From: JAEDES01 sp964616405
GTDB lineage: Bacteria > Bacillota_I > Bacilli_A > RF39 > UBA660
Reading direction: 5' to 3'
DNA: 64,000 nt
Assembly: GCA_964616405.1 (NCBI GenBank)
Contig: CAZTRE010000003.1
Coordinates: forward strand, 1 to 64,000
The notes beneath the pieces are model-generated. The model did no database searches. It saw only the letters and a list, made by a program, of their open reading frames with translations, and was not told where the DNA came from. This document shows positions 42,489 through 51,271 of this stretch, piece by piece (the stretch's first letter is position 1; each line of letters begins with the position of its first letter). Position numbers and translations under genes: made by a program.

Positions 42489-42800
42489 ATGAACTTTAAA
42501 GTAGGAGATGAAGTTGTAGTTATCACTGGTTCTGATAAAGGTAAAACAGGAAAAATTGTTAAAACATTAAAAGATGAAAATAGAGTAGTAGTTGAAGGTG
42601 TAAATATCGTTAAAAAGCATCAAAAACCTACTGGTCAAGCAACAGGTGGAATTCTAGAAGTAGAATCTCCAATCAATGCATCAAATGTTATGATAGTTGA
42701 TCCTAAAACTAAGAAAAGAACTAGAATAGGACATACAACTGATACAAAAACAGGTAAAAAAATTAGAATCGCAAAAAAATCAAACGAGAAGATTGATTAA
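42489..42800 (+). CDS. rplX: 50S ribosomal protein L24
   Basis: A 103-residue KOW-domain assembly initiator. FKVGDEVVVITGSDKGKTGKI is the KOW motif; VEGVNIVKKHQKP and ESPINASNVMIVDPKTKKRTRIG follow as usual. It begins 13 bases after rplN. Confidence 0.97.
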   Translation: MNFKVGDEVVVITGSDKGKTGKIVKTLKDENRVVVEGVNIVKKHQKPTGQATGGILEVESPINASNVMIVDPKTKKRTRIGHTTDTKTGKKIRIAKKSNEKID

Positions 42801-42817
42801 TTGGAAGGAGGGTAACT

Positions 42818-43357
42818 ATGAACCGCCTAAAAGAGAAATACTTAAACGAAGTAGTTTCAAGTTTAATGAACAAATATAATTATAAGTCAGTAATGGAAGT
42901 TCCAAAATTAGAAAAGATTGTTATTAATATGGGAGTTGGAGATGCCACTGGAAATTCTAAGTTATTAGATGCTGCAGTAGCAGACTTAGCTTTAATCTCT
43001 GGTCAAAAGCCAGTAGTTACAAGAGCTAAAAAATCAATCGCTGGATTTAAAGTAAGAGAAGGTCAAGCAATTGGTTGTAAAGTTACTTTAAGAGGAGAAA
43101 ATATGTATAACTTCTTAGATAAGTTAATATCTATTTCTCTACCTCAAGTAAGAGACTTCCGTGGTGTTAGTCCAAAAGCTTTCGATGGCAGAGGAAATTA
43201 CACAATGGGATTAAAAGAACAATTAATCTTTTCAGAAATTAATTATGATGATGTTGTAAAAGTTCGCGGTATGGATATCGTATTCGTTACAACAGCAAAA
43301 ACAAATGAAGAATCATTCGACTTATTAAATGGACTTGGAATTCCTTTTAGAAAGTAA
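42818..43357 (+). CDS. rplE: 50S ribosomal protein L5
   Basis: A 179-residue central-protuberance protein binding 5S rRNA. EVPKLEKIVINMGVGDA and GQKPVVTRAKKSIAGFKVREGQ are diagnostic, then RDFRGVSPKAFDGRGNY and the C-terminal FDLLNGLGIPFRK. Length standard. Confidence 0.98.
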   Translation: MNRLKEKYLNEVVSSLMNKYNYKSVMEVPKLEKIVINMGVGDATGNSKLLDAAVADLALISGQKPVVTRAKKSIAGFKVREGQAIGCKVTLRGENMYNFLDKLISISLPQVRDFRGVSPKAFDGRGNYTMGLKEQLIFSEINYDDVVKVRGMDIVFVTTAKTNEESFDLLNGLGIPFRK

Positions 43358-43371
43358 ATGGGAGGAATATT

Positions 43372-43557
43372 ATGGCAAAGAAAAGTATGATAGTAAAGGC
43401 TAATAGACCACAAAAATATAAAGTACGTGAATACACTAGATGTTCTAGATGTGGTCGTCCACACGCAGTTATGAGTAAATTCGGAATCTGCCGTATTTGC
43501 TTCCGTGAATTAGCTTATAAAGGACAAATACCAGGAATTAAAAAATCAAGTTGGTAA
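43372..43557 (+). CDS. rpsN: 30S ribosomal protein S14, zinc-binding type
   Basis: A 61-residue S14 of the short, zinc-containing (type Z) form. CSRCGRP and GICRICFRE supply the four cysteines. The presence of the C+ form at the spc position is usual for Bacilli; a zinc-free paralogue for zinc starvation is not in this window. Confidence 0.97.
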   Translation: MAKKSMIVKANRPQKYKVREYTRCSRCGRPHAVMSKFGICRICFRELAYKGQIPGIKKSSW

Positions 43558-43577
43558 TTGGAAAGGAGGAGTTTATA

Positions 43578-43976
43578 ATGGCAGTAGTAACAGATACAAT
43601 TGCAGATATGTTAACACGTATTCGTAATGCTAATCAAATGCGTTATGAAGAAGTAACAGTTCCTGCTTCAAATGTAAAAAAAGAAATCGCAAAAATTCTA
43701 AAAGATGAAGGATTTATTAAAGATTACAAAATTGTTAGTGATAACGTTCAAGGAACTATCGTTCTAACTTTAAAATATAACAATAAAGAAAGAGTTATCA
43801 CTGGACTAAAAAGAATTTCCAAACCAGGGCTTCGTGTATATGCTAAAAATGATGAGATTCCAAAAGTATTAAACGGATTAGGAATTGCAATCATTTCTAC
43901 ATCAAAGGGAATTATGACAGACAAAGAAGCTCGTAAACAAAATATAGGTGGAGAAGTTCTAGCTTATATTTGGTAA
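43578..43976 (+). CDS. rpsH: 30S ribosomal protein S8
   Basis: A 132-residue central-domain assembly protein and, in E. coli, the translational repressor of the spc operon. MLTRIRNANQMRYEEVTVPAS and the C-terminal LGIAIISTSKGIMTDKEARKQNIGGEVL are diagnostic. ATG 43578 is chosen for its AAGGAGGAG ribosome-binding site; the frame is open further up only into the end of rpsN. A short hairpin-forming CCATG...CATGG repeat lies in the 69-base gap to rplF. Confidence 0.97.
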   Translation: MAVVTDTIADMLTRIRNANQMRYEEVTVPASNVKKEIAKILKDEGFIKDYKIVSDNVQGTIVLTLKYNNKERVITGLKRISKPGLRVYAKNDEIPKVLNGLGIAIISTSKGIMTDKEARKQNIGGEVLAYIW

Positions 43977-44045
43977 TAAAGACAAAGACAGTTTGAAACC
44001 CATGGTAACATGGTAAATTTAAAATGAGATATAGGAGGTGTCAAA

Positions 44046-44576
44046 ATGAGCCGTATTGGAAAACGTATAATTACAGTTCCAGAAGGAGTTACCGTTGAAT
44101 TAAGTAATAACATTGTAACAGTTAAGGGACCTAAAGGAGAATTAACTCAACCAATGTTAAAAGATATTACAATGAAACAAGAAGATAATCAAATTACTTT
44201 AGAACGTAAAAATGAAAACGCTAAAGCAATGCATGGAACAATGAATGCTTTAATTACAAATATGATTAAAGGTGTTAAAGATGGTTATTCAAAATCACTT
44301 GAAATCATTGGTGTTGGATACCGTTTTAACGTTCAAGGACAAAAATTAGTAATTAGTGCTGGTTATTCACATCCAGTAGAAATGCAAGTACCAGCAGGAT
44401 TAACAGTAGAAGCTAATGGAAATACTGAAATTACTGTAAAAGGAATTGATAAAGTATTAGTTGGTGAATTCGCTGCTAAAATCAGAGAAGTAAGACAACC
44501 TGAACCATATAAAGGTAAAGGAATTCGTTATAAAGACGAACATATCATTCGTAAAGAAGGAAAGAAAGCTGCTTAA
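44046..44576 (+). CDS. rplF: 50S ribosomal protein L6
   Basis: A 176-residue protein near the factor-binding site. MSRIGKRIITVPEGVTV, MIKGVKDGYSKSLEIIGVGYRF and the C-terminal EPYKGKGIRYKDEHIIRKEGKKA are diagnostic. Ribosome-binding site AGGAGG. Confidence 0.98.
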   Translation: MSRIGKRIITVPEGVTVELSNNIVTVKGPKGELTQPMLKDITMKQEDNQITLERKNENAKAMHGTMNALITNMIKGVKDGYSKSLEIIGVGYRFNVQGQKLVISAGYSHPVEMQVPAGLTVEANGNTEITVKGIDKVLVGEFAAKIREVRQPEPYKGKGIRYKDEHIIRKEGKKAA

Positions 44577-44598
44577 TCAGTAGGAAGGGAGAAATAAA

Positions 44599-44961
44599 AT
44601 GATAAAAAAAGAATCTCGTAATAGTATGCGTAAAGTACGTCATGAAAGAATTCGTAAGACAATCATGGGAACAAGCGCAACTCCAAGATTATGTGTATTC
44701 CGTTCAAATACAGGAATTTACGCACAAATCATTGATGACGAAACTAAAACTACTCTTGTATCTGCTTCCTCATTAGATAAAGACTTAAAAATTGAAAATG
44801 GAAGTAATGTAGAAGCAGCTAAAGTTGTTGGAAAAGCAATAGCTGAAAAAGCAACAAAAGCAAAAATTACAAAAGTGGTATTTGATAGAGGGGGATACCT
44901 TTATCATGGACGTGTAAAAGCTTTAGCTGAAGCTGCACGTGAAAACGGACTAGAAATCTAA
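44599..44961 (+). CDS. rplR: 50S ribosomal protein L18
   Basis: A 120-residue 5S-rRNA-binding protein. RHERIRKTIMGTSATPRLCVFRSNTGIYAQIID and the C-terminal FDRGGYLYHGRVKALAEAARENGL are diagnostic. It lies between rplF and rpsE as usual. Confidence 0.97.
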   Translation: MIKKESRNSMRKVRHERIRKTIMGTSATPRLCVFRSNTGIYAQIIDDETKTTLVSASSLDKDLKIENGSNVEAAKVVGKAIAEKATKAKITKVVFDRGGYLYHGRVKALAEAARENGLEI

Positions 44962-44973
44962 TAGGAGGGTATT

Positions 44974-45483
44974 ATGCAAAAGAGAACTCAAGAGCCTAAA
45001 GAGAAACTTTTAGAAGAATTAGTAATTGACGTAAAGAGCGTTGTTAAAGTAAACAAAGGTGGACGTCAAAGAAGATATTCTGCTATAGTTGTAGTAGGTG
45101 ACCGTAAAGGTAAAGTTGGATTAGGTATCGGAAAAGCAAACGAAGTACCTGATGCAATTAAAAAGGCAATTCAAGATGCAAATAAAAAATTAATCACAAT
45201 ACCTCTAATCGACGGAAGAACAATTGCTCATGAAGCAATCGGACGCGCTGGAGCTGCTAGAGTAATCATCAAACCAGCTGCTGCTGGTACTGGTGTAATC
45301 GCTGGTGGATCAGTTCGTGCAATCTTAGAATTAGCAGGAATTCGTGACGTTGTCTCTAAATCACTAGGAGCAAGAACAAAATTAAATATGGCGACTGCAG
45401 CATTAAATGCACTAAAGTCTATTAAGACTGCAGAACAAGTTGCAGAACTTCGCGGAAAAACAGTAGAGGAGATATTAGGATAA
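44974..45483 (+). CDS. rpsE: 30S ribosomal protein S5
   Basis: A 169-residue protein important for decoding accuracy. VVKVNKGGRQRRYSAIVVVGDRKGKVG is the double-stranded-RNA-binding-like domain; RAGAARVIIKPAAAGTGVIAGGSVRAILELAGI follows. The stop TAA overlaps the ATG of rplO, so rpmD (L30), normally between these two genes, is absent. Confidence 0.98.
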   Translation: MQKRTQEPKEKLLEELVIDVKSVVKVNKGGRQRRYSAIVVVGDRKGKVGLGIGKANEVPDAIKKAIQDANKKLITIPLIDGRTIAHEAIGRAGAARVIIKPAAAGTGVIAGGSVRAILELAGIRDVVSKSLGARTKLNMATAALNALKSIKTAEQVAELRGKTVEEILG

Positions 45484-45926
45484 TGAAATTACATGAATTA
45501 GAAAAAAATATCGGTGCTACTCAAGCAAAAAAACGTGTAGGACGTGGATCAGGTAGTGGTCTTGGTAAAACAAGTGGTCGCGGACAAAAAGGACAAAAAG
45601 CACGTAGTGGAGCAAGTATTAATCCAGTATTTGAAGGTGGACAATTACCATTATATAGAAGAATTCCAAAAAGAGGATTCTCAAATCACATGTTTAAGAC
45701 AACTTATGCTGTTATAAACATAGAACAATTAAACATATTTGAAGATGGTACAGTAGTAACTCCTGCACTATTAAGAGAAACAGGAATTATTAAAAATCAA
45801 CTAGATGGAATTAAAGTATTAGGTAATGGAAAGTTAGAAAAGAAACTAACTATCCAAGCTAATAAATTCTCAACTAGTGCCTTAGAAAAGATTAAAGAGT
45901 CAGGTAGCAAAGCTGAGGTGATCTAG
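45483..45926 (+). CDS. rplO: 50S ribosomal protein L15
   Basis: A 147-residue assembly protein. KKRVGRGSGSGLGKTSGRGQKGQKAR and FEGGQLPLYRRIPKRGFSN are diagnostic. It overlaps the rpsE stop by 1 base. secY follows after 1 base. Confidence 0.98.
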   Translation: MKLHELEKNIGATQAKKRVGRGSGSGLGKTSGRGQKGQKARSGASINPVFEGGQLPLYRRIPKRGFSNHMFKTTYAVINIEQLNIFEDGTVVTPALLRETGIIKNQLDGIKVLGNGKLEKKLTIQANKFSTSALEKIKESGSKAEVI

Positions 45927-45927
45927 T

Positions 45928-47199
45928 ATGTTTAAAACTATGAAGCAATTATTTACTTCAACGAATAAAGATTTACGTCATAGAATATATTTTACTCTTG
46001 GAGCATTAATGATCTTCATATTAGGAATCTCTATCAAGGTTCCAGGAACAAAGGATATCACTAGCAGCCTTGGATTCTTAGAATTAATCAATACCATGGG
46101 TGGAGGAGCTTTAAAGAATTTCTCAATATTTGCCCTAGGTGTTGCACCATACATCACAGCATCAATTATTATGCAATTACTACAAATGGATATAATTCCA
46201 TATTTTGCTGAATTAAGTAAGCAAGGACCAACCGGGCGTCAAAAGTTAAATCAAATAACTAGATACGTAGGTATAGCATTTGCTTTCATTGAAGGATATG
46301 CTTTTGCCTTTGCCTTCTTAGGAAATAGCGCCAGCCCAGTTGAATACTTATATATTTCTACAGTATTAACTGCAGGTACTGCTTTCTTATTATGGTTAGG
46401 GGATCAAATAACACAAAAAGGAATTGGAAATGGTATAAGCCTATTAATTATGGCTGGTATCATTGCTACCCTTCCTCAAATGTTTATCGATGCTTTCAAT
46501 AGCTTAATAGTATTTGAAGGAGCAGCCCAAGTAATTGCTTTAGGAATAATAAAATTCTTATTATTCGTATTAGTATATTTTGCTATCGTAATCGGTGTAA
46601 TATTCGTTCAAGAATCTGAAAGAAGAATACCAATTCAATATGCAAATAAATCAACAAATGCATATGGAAGTGCAGCACAAAGTTTTATGCCAATCAAAAT
46701 TAATACCGCAGGAGTAATTCCCGTAATCTTTGCATCAAGTTTATTATCAATACCAACTATTCTTGCACAAGTTATTAAAAATGATACATTTACTTTAATT
46801 GCACAAAAATATTTAGATTATACAACTCCGGTAGGATTCCTACTATATGTTATATTTATCTTCTTCTTTGCATACTTCTATACTTTTATACAAGTAAAGC
46901 CAGAAGAATTTTCAAAGAACCTACAAGATAATGGAGGATATATTCCTGGAATAAGACCTGGAGATGAGACAAAGAAGTTCATAAGTAAAGTGTTATCTAG
47001 ACTAACAGTTTTAGGAGCATTTTTCTTAGTAGTAATCGCTGGATTACCAATCGTGTTCTCAAAGTTTACAAGTTTACCTACATCAGTATCAATTGGTGGT
47101 ACAGGATTATTAATTGTAGTAGGAGTTGCCCTTGAAACATACAAGCAACTAGAAGGAAGCTTACTATCTAGAAGTTATAAAAGAGGATATAGAAGGTAA
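45928..47199 (+). CDS. secY: Protein translocase subunit SecY
   Basis: A 423-residue channel protein with ten membrane segments that forms the Sec translocon with SecE and SecG. ILGISIKVPG in segment 1, the plug-region FLELINTMGGGALKNFSIFALGVAPYITASIIMQLL, and ISLLIMAGII are conserved, as is the C5 loop NLQDNGGYIPGIRPG. It separates the spc genes from adk as in most Bacteria. Confidence 0.98.
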   Translation: MFKTMKQLFTSTNKDLRHRIYFTLGALMIFILGISIKVPGTKDITSSLGFLELINTMGGGALKNFSIFALGVAPYITASIIMQLLQMDIIPYFAELSKQGPTGRQKLNQITRYVGIAFAFIEGYAFAFAFLGNSASPVEYLYISTVLTAGTAFLLWLGDQITQKGIGNGISLLIMAGIIATLPQMFIDAFNSLIVFEGAAQVIALGIIKFLLFVLVYFAIVIGVIFVQESERRIPIQYANKSTNAYGSAAQSFMPIKINTAGVIPVIFASSLLSIPTILAQVIKNDTFTLIAQKYLDYTTPVGFLLYVIFIFFFAYFYTFIQVKPEEFSKNLQDNGGYIPGIRPGDETKKFISKVLSRLTVLGAFFLVVIAGLPIVFSKFTSLPTSVSIGGTGLLIVVGVALETYKQLEGSLLSRSYKRGYRR

Positions 47200-47202
47200 T
47201 TT

Positions 47203-47859
47203 ATGAAAAATATTATGTTTATAGCACCACCTGCTGCTGGAAAAGGAACTCAAGCAGAGTTAATAACTGCAAAATATAATCTTCCACATATATCTACAGG
47301 TGATATCTTAAGAGAAATTGCTAAAGAAGATAGTGAAATTGGAAATTATGTTGCAGAAACATTAGCGAGTGGTCAATTAGTAAAAGATGACATTACATAT
47401 CAATTAATCGAAGAACGTCTTTCACGAGATGATTGTAAAAATGGATATATTATTGATGGTTTTCCAAGAAATTTGGACCAAGCTATTGAATATGATAAAA
47501 TTCTTGCAAAACTAGGTTATGATGTGGGTAATGTAATTTTACTTAACATAGAAGAAAAAACACTTGAAAAGAGAATAACAGGGAGAAGAGTTTGTGAAGA
47601 TTGTCATACAATTTTTAATATAAATGATCCAGACAATACTCCACAAGTTGAATCAGTGTGCGATAATTGTGGCGGTAGGTTATATCAAAGAAATGATGAT
47701 AACTTAGAGGCTTTTCAAACAAGATATGCAATGTATCTTGAAAAGACAGAACCAATTATTGAACATTATAAAAAACAACAAGTATTACATGAAATCAATG
47801 GGGATGACACTATTGAGAACATATTTAAACAAATTGACGAAATTATTAGCAAAAACTAA
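47203..47859 (+). CDS. adk: Adenylate kinase with altered P-loop
   Basis: A 218-residue enzyme that interconverts ATP, ADP and AMP. The P-loop reads FIAPPAAGKGTQ (about 6-17), where two glycines of the usual GxPGxGKGT are alanine; the GKGT core is kept. The LID domain carries CEDC and CDNC, a zinc site typical of Gram-positive enzymes, and DGFPRNLDQA and the RLSRDDC region are conserved. The gene order secY-adk-map-infA is standard. Confidence 0.95.
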   Translation: MKNIMFIAPPAAGKGTQAELITAKYNLPHISTGDILREIAKEDSEIGNYVAETLASGQLVKDDITYQLIEERLSRDDCKNGYIIDGFPRNLDQAIEYDKILAKLGYDVGNVILLNIEEKTLEKRITGRRVCEDCHTIFNINDPDNTPQVESVCDNCGGRLYQRNDDNLEAFQTRYAMYLEKTEPIIEHYKKQQVLHEINGDDTIENIFKQIDEIISKN

Positions 47860-47874
47860 TGAGGGGATGATTAG

Positions 47875-48627
47875 ATGATTACAATTAAAAGTAAACGTGA
47901 AATTGAACTTCTAAAGGTTGCTGGTAATATTGTCTATCAAACACATAAGTATCTAGAACCATACATAAAAGAAGGTATTAAGACTATTGAGTTAGATAAG
48001 TTAGCAGAAAAATTCATTAGAAGTAAAGATGCTACACCTTCTTTTAAGGGATACGAAGGTTTCCCAACTGCTCTATGTATTAGTGTAAACTCTGAAGTAG
48101 TTCATGGGTTTCCTAGTGAAAGAGTATTAAAAAATGGTGATATAGTATCTATAGATATCGGAGCTTGCTATAAAGGATATCATGGTGATTCTGCTTGGAC
48201 CTATAAAGTAGGAGAAGTAGATGAAGAGAAAAAGTTCTTATTAGAACATACAGAAAAATCTCTATATGTTGGCCTAGAACAAGTTAAACCAGGCAACAGA
48301 ATAGGCGACATTGGCTATGCTATAGAAAAATACGCCGAAGACCATAACTTAGGCGTGGTCAAAGAACTTTGTGGACATGGTGTAGGAACCTCAGTGCATG
48401 AAGATCCAGAGGTTCCAAATTATGGAATACCAAATACGGGTTCAAGATTAAAAGAAGGAATGGTTATTGCCGTAGAACCAATGTTAACTTTAGGTAGTCC
48501 GAGAATTTACGTTCATGATAATGATTGGACAATAGATACCAAAGACGGTCGTCCATCAGCTCATTTCGAACATACAGTAGTAGTAACTGCCGATGGATAT
48601 GAAATCTTGACAGGGACAGGAGAGTGA
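47875..48627 (+). CDS. map: Methionine aminopeptidase, type I
   Basis: A 250-residue metalloenzyme that removes the initiator methionine. Ligands are D in VSIDIGACYKGYHGDSAWT (two Asp), H in CGHGVGTSVHEDPEVPN, and E in AVEPMLTLG and HFEHTVVV. ELCGHGVG is the type I signature. It ends with TGA, showing TGA is a stop in this genome. infA begins 4 bases later. Confidence 0.97.
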   Translation: MITIKSKREIELLKVAGNIVYQTHKYLEPYIKEGIKTIELDKLAEKFIRSKDATPSFKGYEGFPTALCISVNSEVVHGFPSERVLKNGDIVSIDIGACYKGYHGDSAWTYKVGEVDEEKKFLLEHTEKSLYVGLEQVKPGNRIGDIGYAIEKYAEDHNLGVVKELCGHGVGTSVHEDPEVPNYGIPNTGSRLKEGMVIAVEPMLTLGSPRIYVHDNDWTIDTKDGRPSAHFEHTVVVTADGYEILTGTGE

Positions 48628-48631
48628 AAAG

Positions 48632-48847
48632 ATGGCTAAAGAAGATACAATTGAAATTGAAGGTAAAGTTCTTGAAATAATCCCAGGTGGGAAATTCAAA
48701 GTTCAACTAGAAAATGGACACATTGTGGAGGCTCACGTTTCTGGTAAAATACGAATGAACTATATTCGCATCTTAGCAGGAGATACCGTAATGATAGAAC
48801 TATCGCCTTATGACTTAACACGTGGGCGTATTACCTATCGTAAATAA
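48632..48847 (+). CDS. infA: Translation initiation factor IF-1
   Basis: A 71-residue OB-fold factor that blocks the A site during initiation. MAKEDTIEIEGKVLEIIPGGKFKVQLENG and HVSGKIRMNYIRILAGDTV are diagnostic. Normal length. Confidence 0.97.
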   Translation: MAKEDTIEIEGKVLEIIPGGKFKVQLENGHIVEAHVSGKIRMNYIRILAGDTVMIELSPYDLTRGRITYRK

Positions 48848-48862
48848 TAGGAGGGAATAAAA

Positions 48863-48976
48863 ATGAAAGTAAAAGCATCAGTTAAACCAATTTGCGAAAA
48901 ATGTAAAATCGTTAAGCGCAAAGGAAAAATAAGAGTAATTTGTGAAAATCCAAAACACAAACAAGTTCAAGGTTAA
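48863..48976 (+). CDS. rpmJ: 50S ribosomal protein L36
   Basis: A 37-residue protein. MKVKASVKPICEKCKIVKRKG (as MKVKASVKP then ICEKCK) and VICENPKHKQVQG are the zinc-containing L36 form, with three Cys and one His. It follows infA by 15 bases behind AGGAGGGA. Confidence 0.97.
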   Translation: MKVKASVKPICEKCKIVKRKGKIRVICENPKHKQVQG

Positions 48977-48993
48977 AATAGGAGGTGTAATAA

Positions 48994-49362
48994 ATGGCAC
49001 GTATAAAAGGAGTAGACATTCCAAATGACAAACATATATGTATTTCATTAACATATATTTATGGAATCGGAAGAAGTCTAGCAAAACAAATTTTAAAGGA
49101 AGTAAATATTGATCCAACAACTAAGACTAAAGATTTATCTCAAGATGACTTAATCGCAATTCGTGACGAAATCAACAAACATTTAACTGAAGGTGATTTA
49201 CGTCGTGAAGTAAGTATGAATATCAAAACAAAGATGGAAATCAATTCATACGAGGGAACACGTCATAAAAAAGGATTACCTGTAAGAGGACAAAGAACTA
49301 ATCGTAATGCTCGTACTCGTAAGGGTAAAGGAAAAACTGTAGCAAATAAGAAAAAGGTTTAG
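48994..49362 (+). CDS. rpsM: 30S ribosomal protein S13
   Basis: A 122-residue head protein contacting P-site tRNA. MARIKGVDIPNDKHICISLTYIYGIG and RRHKKGLPVRGQRTNRNARTRKG-like C-terminal RGQRTNRNARTRKGKGK are diagnostic. First of the alpha part. Confidence 0.97.
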   Translation: MARIKGVDIPNDKHICISLTYIYGIGRSLAKQILKEVNIDPTTKTKDLSQDDLIAIRDEINKHLTEGDLRREVSMNIKTKMEINSYEGTRHKKGLPVRGQRTNRNARTRKGKGKTVANKKKV

Positions 49363-49393
49363 TTAGAAGATAAATTAAAAGGAGGTAAGACTT

Positions 49394-49777
49394 ATGGCTT
49401 ATAAGACAAGAAAGAAAAAAGTAAAAAAGAATGTTCCAGAAGGAATTGCTCATGTTCATTCAACATTTAATAATACAATTACAACAATTACAGATAAAGA
49501 TGGTAATGTAATAAGCTGGGCATCATCTGGTGCAATAGGTTTCAAAGGAAGTAAGAAATCAACTCCATTCGCTGCCGGAATGGCTGCAGAAGCTGCTGGA
49601 AAAGTAGCATTTGACATGGGAATGCGTAAGGTTGAAGTTCGTGTTAAAGGTTTAGGACCTGGACGTGAAACAGCAATTCGTTCATTACAAACTGCAGGGT
49701 TAGAAGTAACAGCAATCGCTGATGTTACACCAATTCCACATAATGGATGCCGTCCACCAAAACGTCCACGTGGATAA
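49394..49777 (+). CDS. rpsK: 30S ribosomal protein S11
   Basis: A 127-residue platform protein. GIAHVHSTFNNTITTITDKDGN and the RKVEVRVKGLGPGRETAIRSLQ stretch are conserved, ending PHNGCRPPKRPRG. rpsD is not in this cluster, as is common in Bacilli; rpoA follows directly. Confidence 0.97.
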   Translation: MAYKTRKKKVKKNVPEGIAHVHSTFNNTITTITDKDGNVISWASSGAIGFKGSKKSTPFAAGMAAEAAGKVAFDMGMRKVEVRVKGLGPGRETAIRSLQTAGLEVTAIADVTPIPHNGCRPPKRPRG

Positions 49778-49818
49778 TTATAAAATAGTTTGTTAAAAAG
49801 TAAAGGGAGGTTAGTTTC

Positions 49819-50769
49819 ATGTTACAATTTGAAAAACCAATTTATAAAATAACTGATTCAATAGAAAGTAATTTCTATGGAAGATTTGAATTAGAACCAT
49901 TAGAAAGAGGATTCGGTACTACAATCGGTAATGCCTTAAGAAGAGTAATGTTATCATCATTACCTGGAAGTGCAATTAGTAGTGTTAAAATTGAAGGCGT
50001 TCTTCATGAATTCCAAACAATTGACGGAGTATATGAAGATGTAACTACTATCATTTTAAACTTAAAAGGTGTAGTATTTAAAAATCATTCAAATGAAACA
50101 AAAACAGTACGTATCAATGTTTCAAGAGAAGGAGAAGTAACAGCTGCAGATATAGAATGCGATGCTGATGTTGAAGTTATTAACAAAGATAAAGTTATCG
50201 CAACACTATCAAAAGATGCTTCATTAAATATGGAAATGACTGTAACAAATGGTCGTGGATATGTAAGAAGTGAAGATAACAAGAAGATTCATGATATTAA
50301 AAAAGCTGGAGTTATAGCTATTGACTCATTATATTCTCCAATTGAAAGAGTATCTTACGAAGTAGGAAACGCTCGTGTAGGACAAGATGAAAGTTATGAC
50401 AAATTAATTTTAGATGTATGGACAAATGGTTCAATCAAACCAGAAGAAGCAATTGCCTTAGCATCAAGAATTTTAATTGAACATTTCACTATTCTTACAG
50501 ATTTATCATCAATCGCAGATGTAAGTGGAATGATGATTGAAAAGACTGAAGATCCAAAAGTTAAAGCTTTAGAAACTTCAATCGAAGATTTAGACTTTTC
50601 TGTAAGAGCATATAACTGCTTAAAGAGAGCTGGAATTCATACTTTACAAGACCTTGTTAACAAGAGCGAGTCTGATATGATGAAAATACGTAATTTAGGT
50701 AAAAAATCTCTAAAAGAAGTATTAGATAAAATTAGAGATATGGGTCTAATCTTACGTGATGATGACTAA
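49819..50769 (+). CDS. rpoA: RNA polymerase subunit alpha
   Basis: A 316-residue subunit. The N-terminal domain (about 1-230) has GFGTTIGNALRRVMLSSLPG for dimerisation and polymerase assembly. The C-terminal domain (about 250-316), which binds UP elements and activators, has ELSVRAYNCLKRAGI-like LDFSVRAYNCLKRAGIHTL and RNLGKKSLKEV. Standard length and position. Confidence 0.98.
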   Translation: MLQFEKPIYKITDSIESNFYGRFELEPLERGFGTTIGNALRRVMLSSLPGSAISSVKIEGVLHEFQTIDGVYEDVTTIILNLKGVVFKNHSNETKTVRINVSREGEVTAADIECDADVEVINKDKVIATLSKDASLNMEMTVTNGRGYVRSEDNKKIHDIKKAGVIAIDSLYSPIERVSYEVGNARVGQDESYDKLILDVWTNGSIKPEEAIALASRILIEHFTILTDLSSIADVSGMMIEKTEDPKVKALETSIEDLDFSVRAYNCLKRAGIHTLQDLVNKSESDMMKIRNLGKKSLKEVLDKIRDMGLILRDDD

Positions 50770-50788
50770 AATATAAGGAGGAATAACT

Positions 50789-51142
50789 ATGGCATATAGA
50801 AAATTAGGAAGAGATAATAAACATAGAAGAAGTATGCTTGCTACATTGACTAAACAATTAGTTGAAAATGAAAGTATTACTACTACTGAAACTAGAGCCA
50901 AAGAAGTTCGTAAGTTCGTTGAAAAAATGATTACTTACGGAAAAAAAGGAGACTTAGTTTCTCGCCGTAAAGCATTAGCATTCTTACATAATGATAAGGC
51001 TGTTGTTGATAAAATATTCAATGATTTAGCTAAACGTTATGAAAACCGTAATGGTGGATATACACAAATTTTAAAATTAGCAGAAAGACGCGGAGACGAT
51101 GCTTTAATGGTTATTTTAAAATTAGTTGACGAAGCTAACTAG
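50789..51142 (+). CDS. rplQ: 50S ribosomal protein L17
   Basis: A 117-residue protein near the tunnel exit. MAYRKLGRDNKHRRSMLATL and TTETRAKEVRKFVEKMIT are diagnostic. Last gene of the cluster, followed by a terminator. Confidence 0.97.
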   Translation: MAYRKLGRDNKHRRSMLATLTKQLVENESITTTETRAKEVRKFVEKMITYGKKGDLVSRRKALAFLHNDKAVVDKIFNDLAKRYENRNGGYTQILKLAERRGDDALMVILKLVDEAN

Positions 51143-51154
51143 AAACAAGTAAGT

Positions 51155-51180
51155 AGACAGAGCAATCTGTCTTTTCTTTT
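51155..51180 (+). terminator. Terminator of the S10-spc-alpha cluster
   Basis: AGACAGA (51155-51161) pairs with TCTGTCT (51166-51172) around GCAA, then TTTCTTTT. It lies 13 bases after the rplQ stop. Confidence 0.8.
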
Positions 51181-51271
51181 GTATTAAATTATTATATAAT
51201 ATACAAGAGGAACCAAAAGTATTCTAAAATTTTAGATACTTATTTAATAATATAAATTTAAGGAGGATTTT

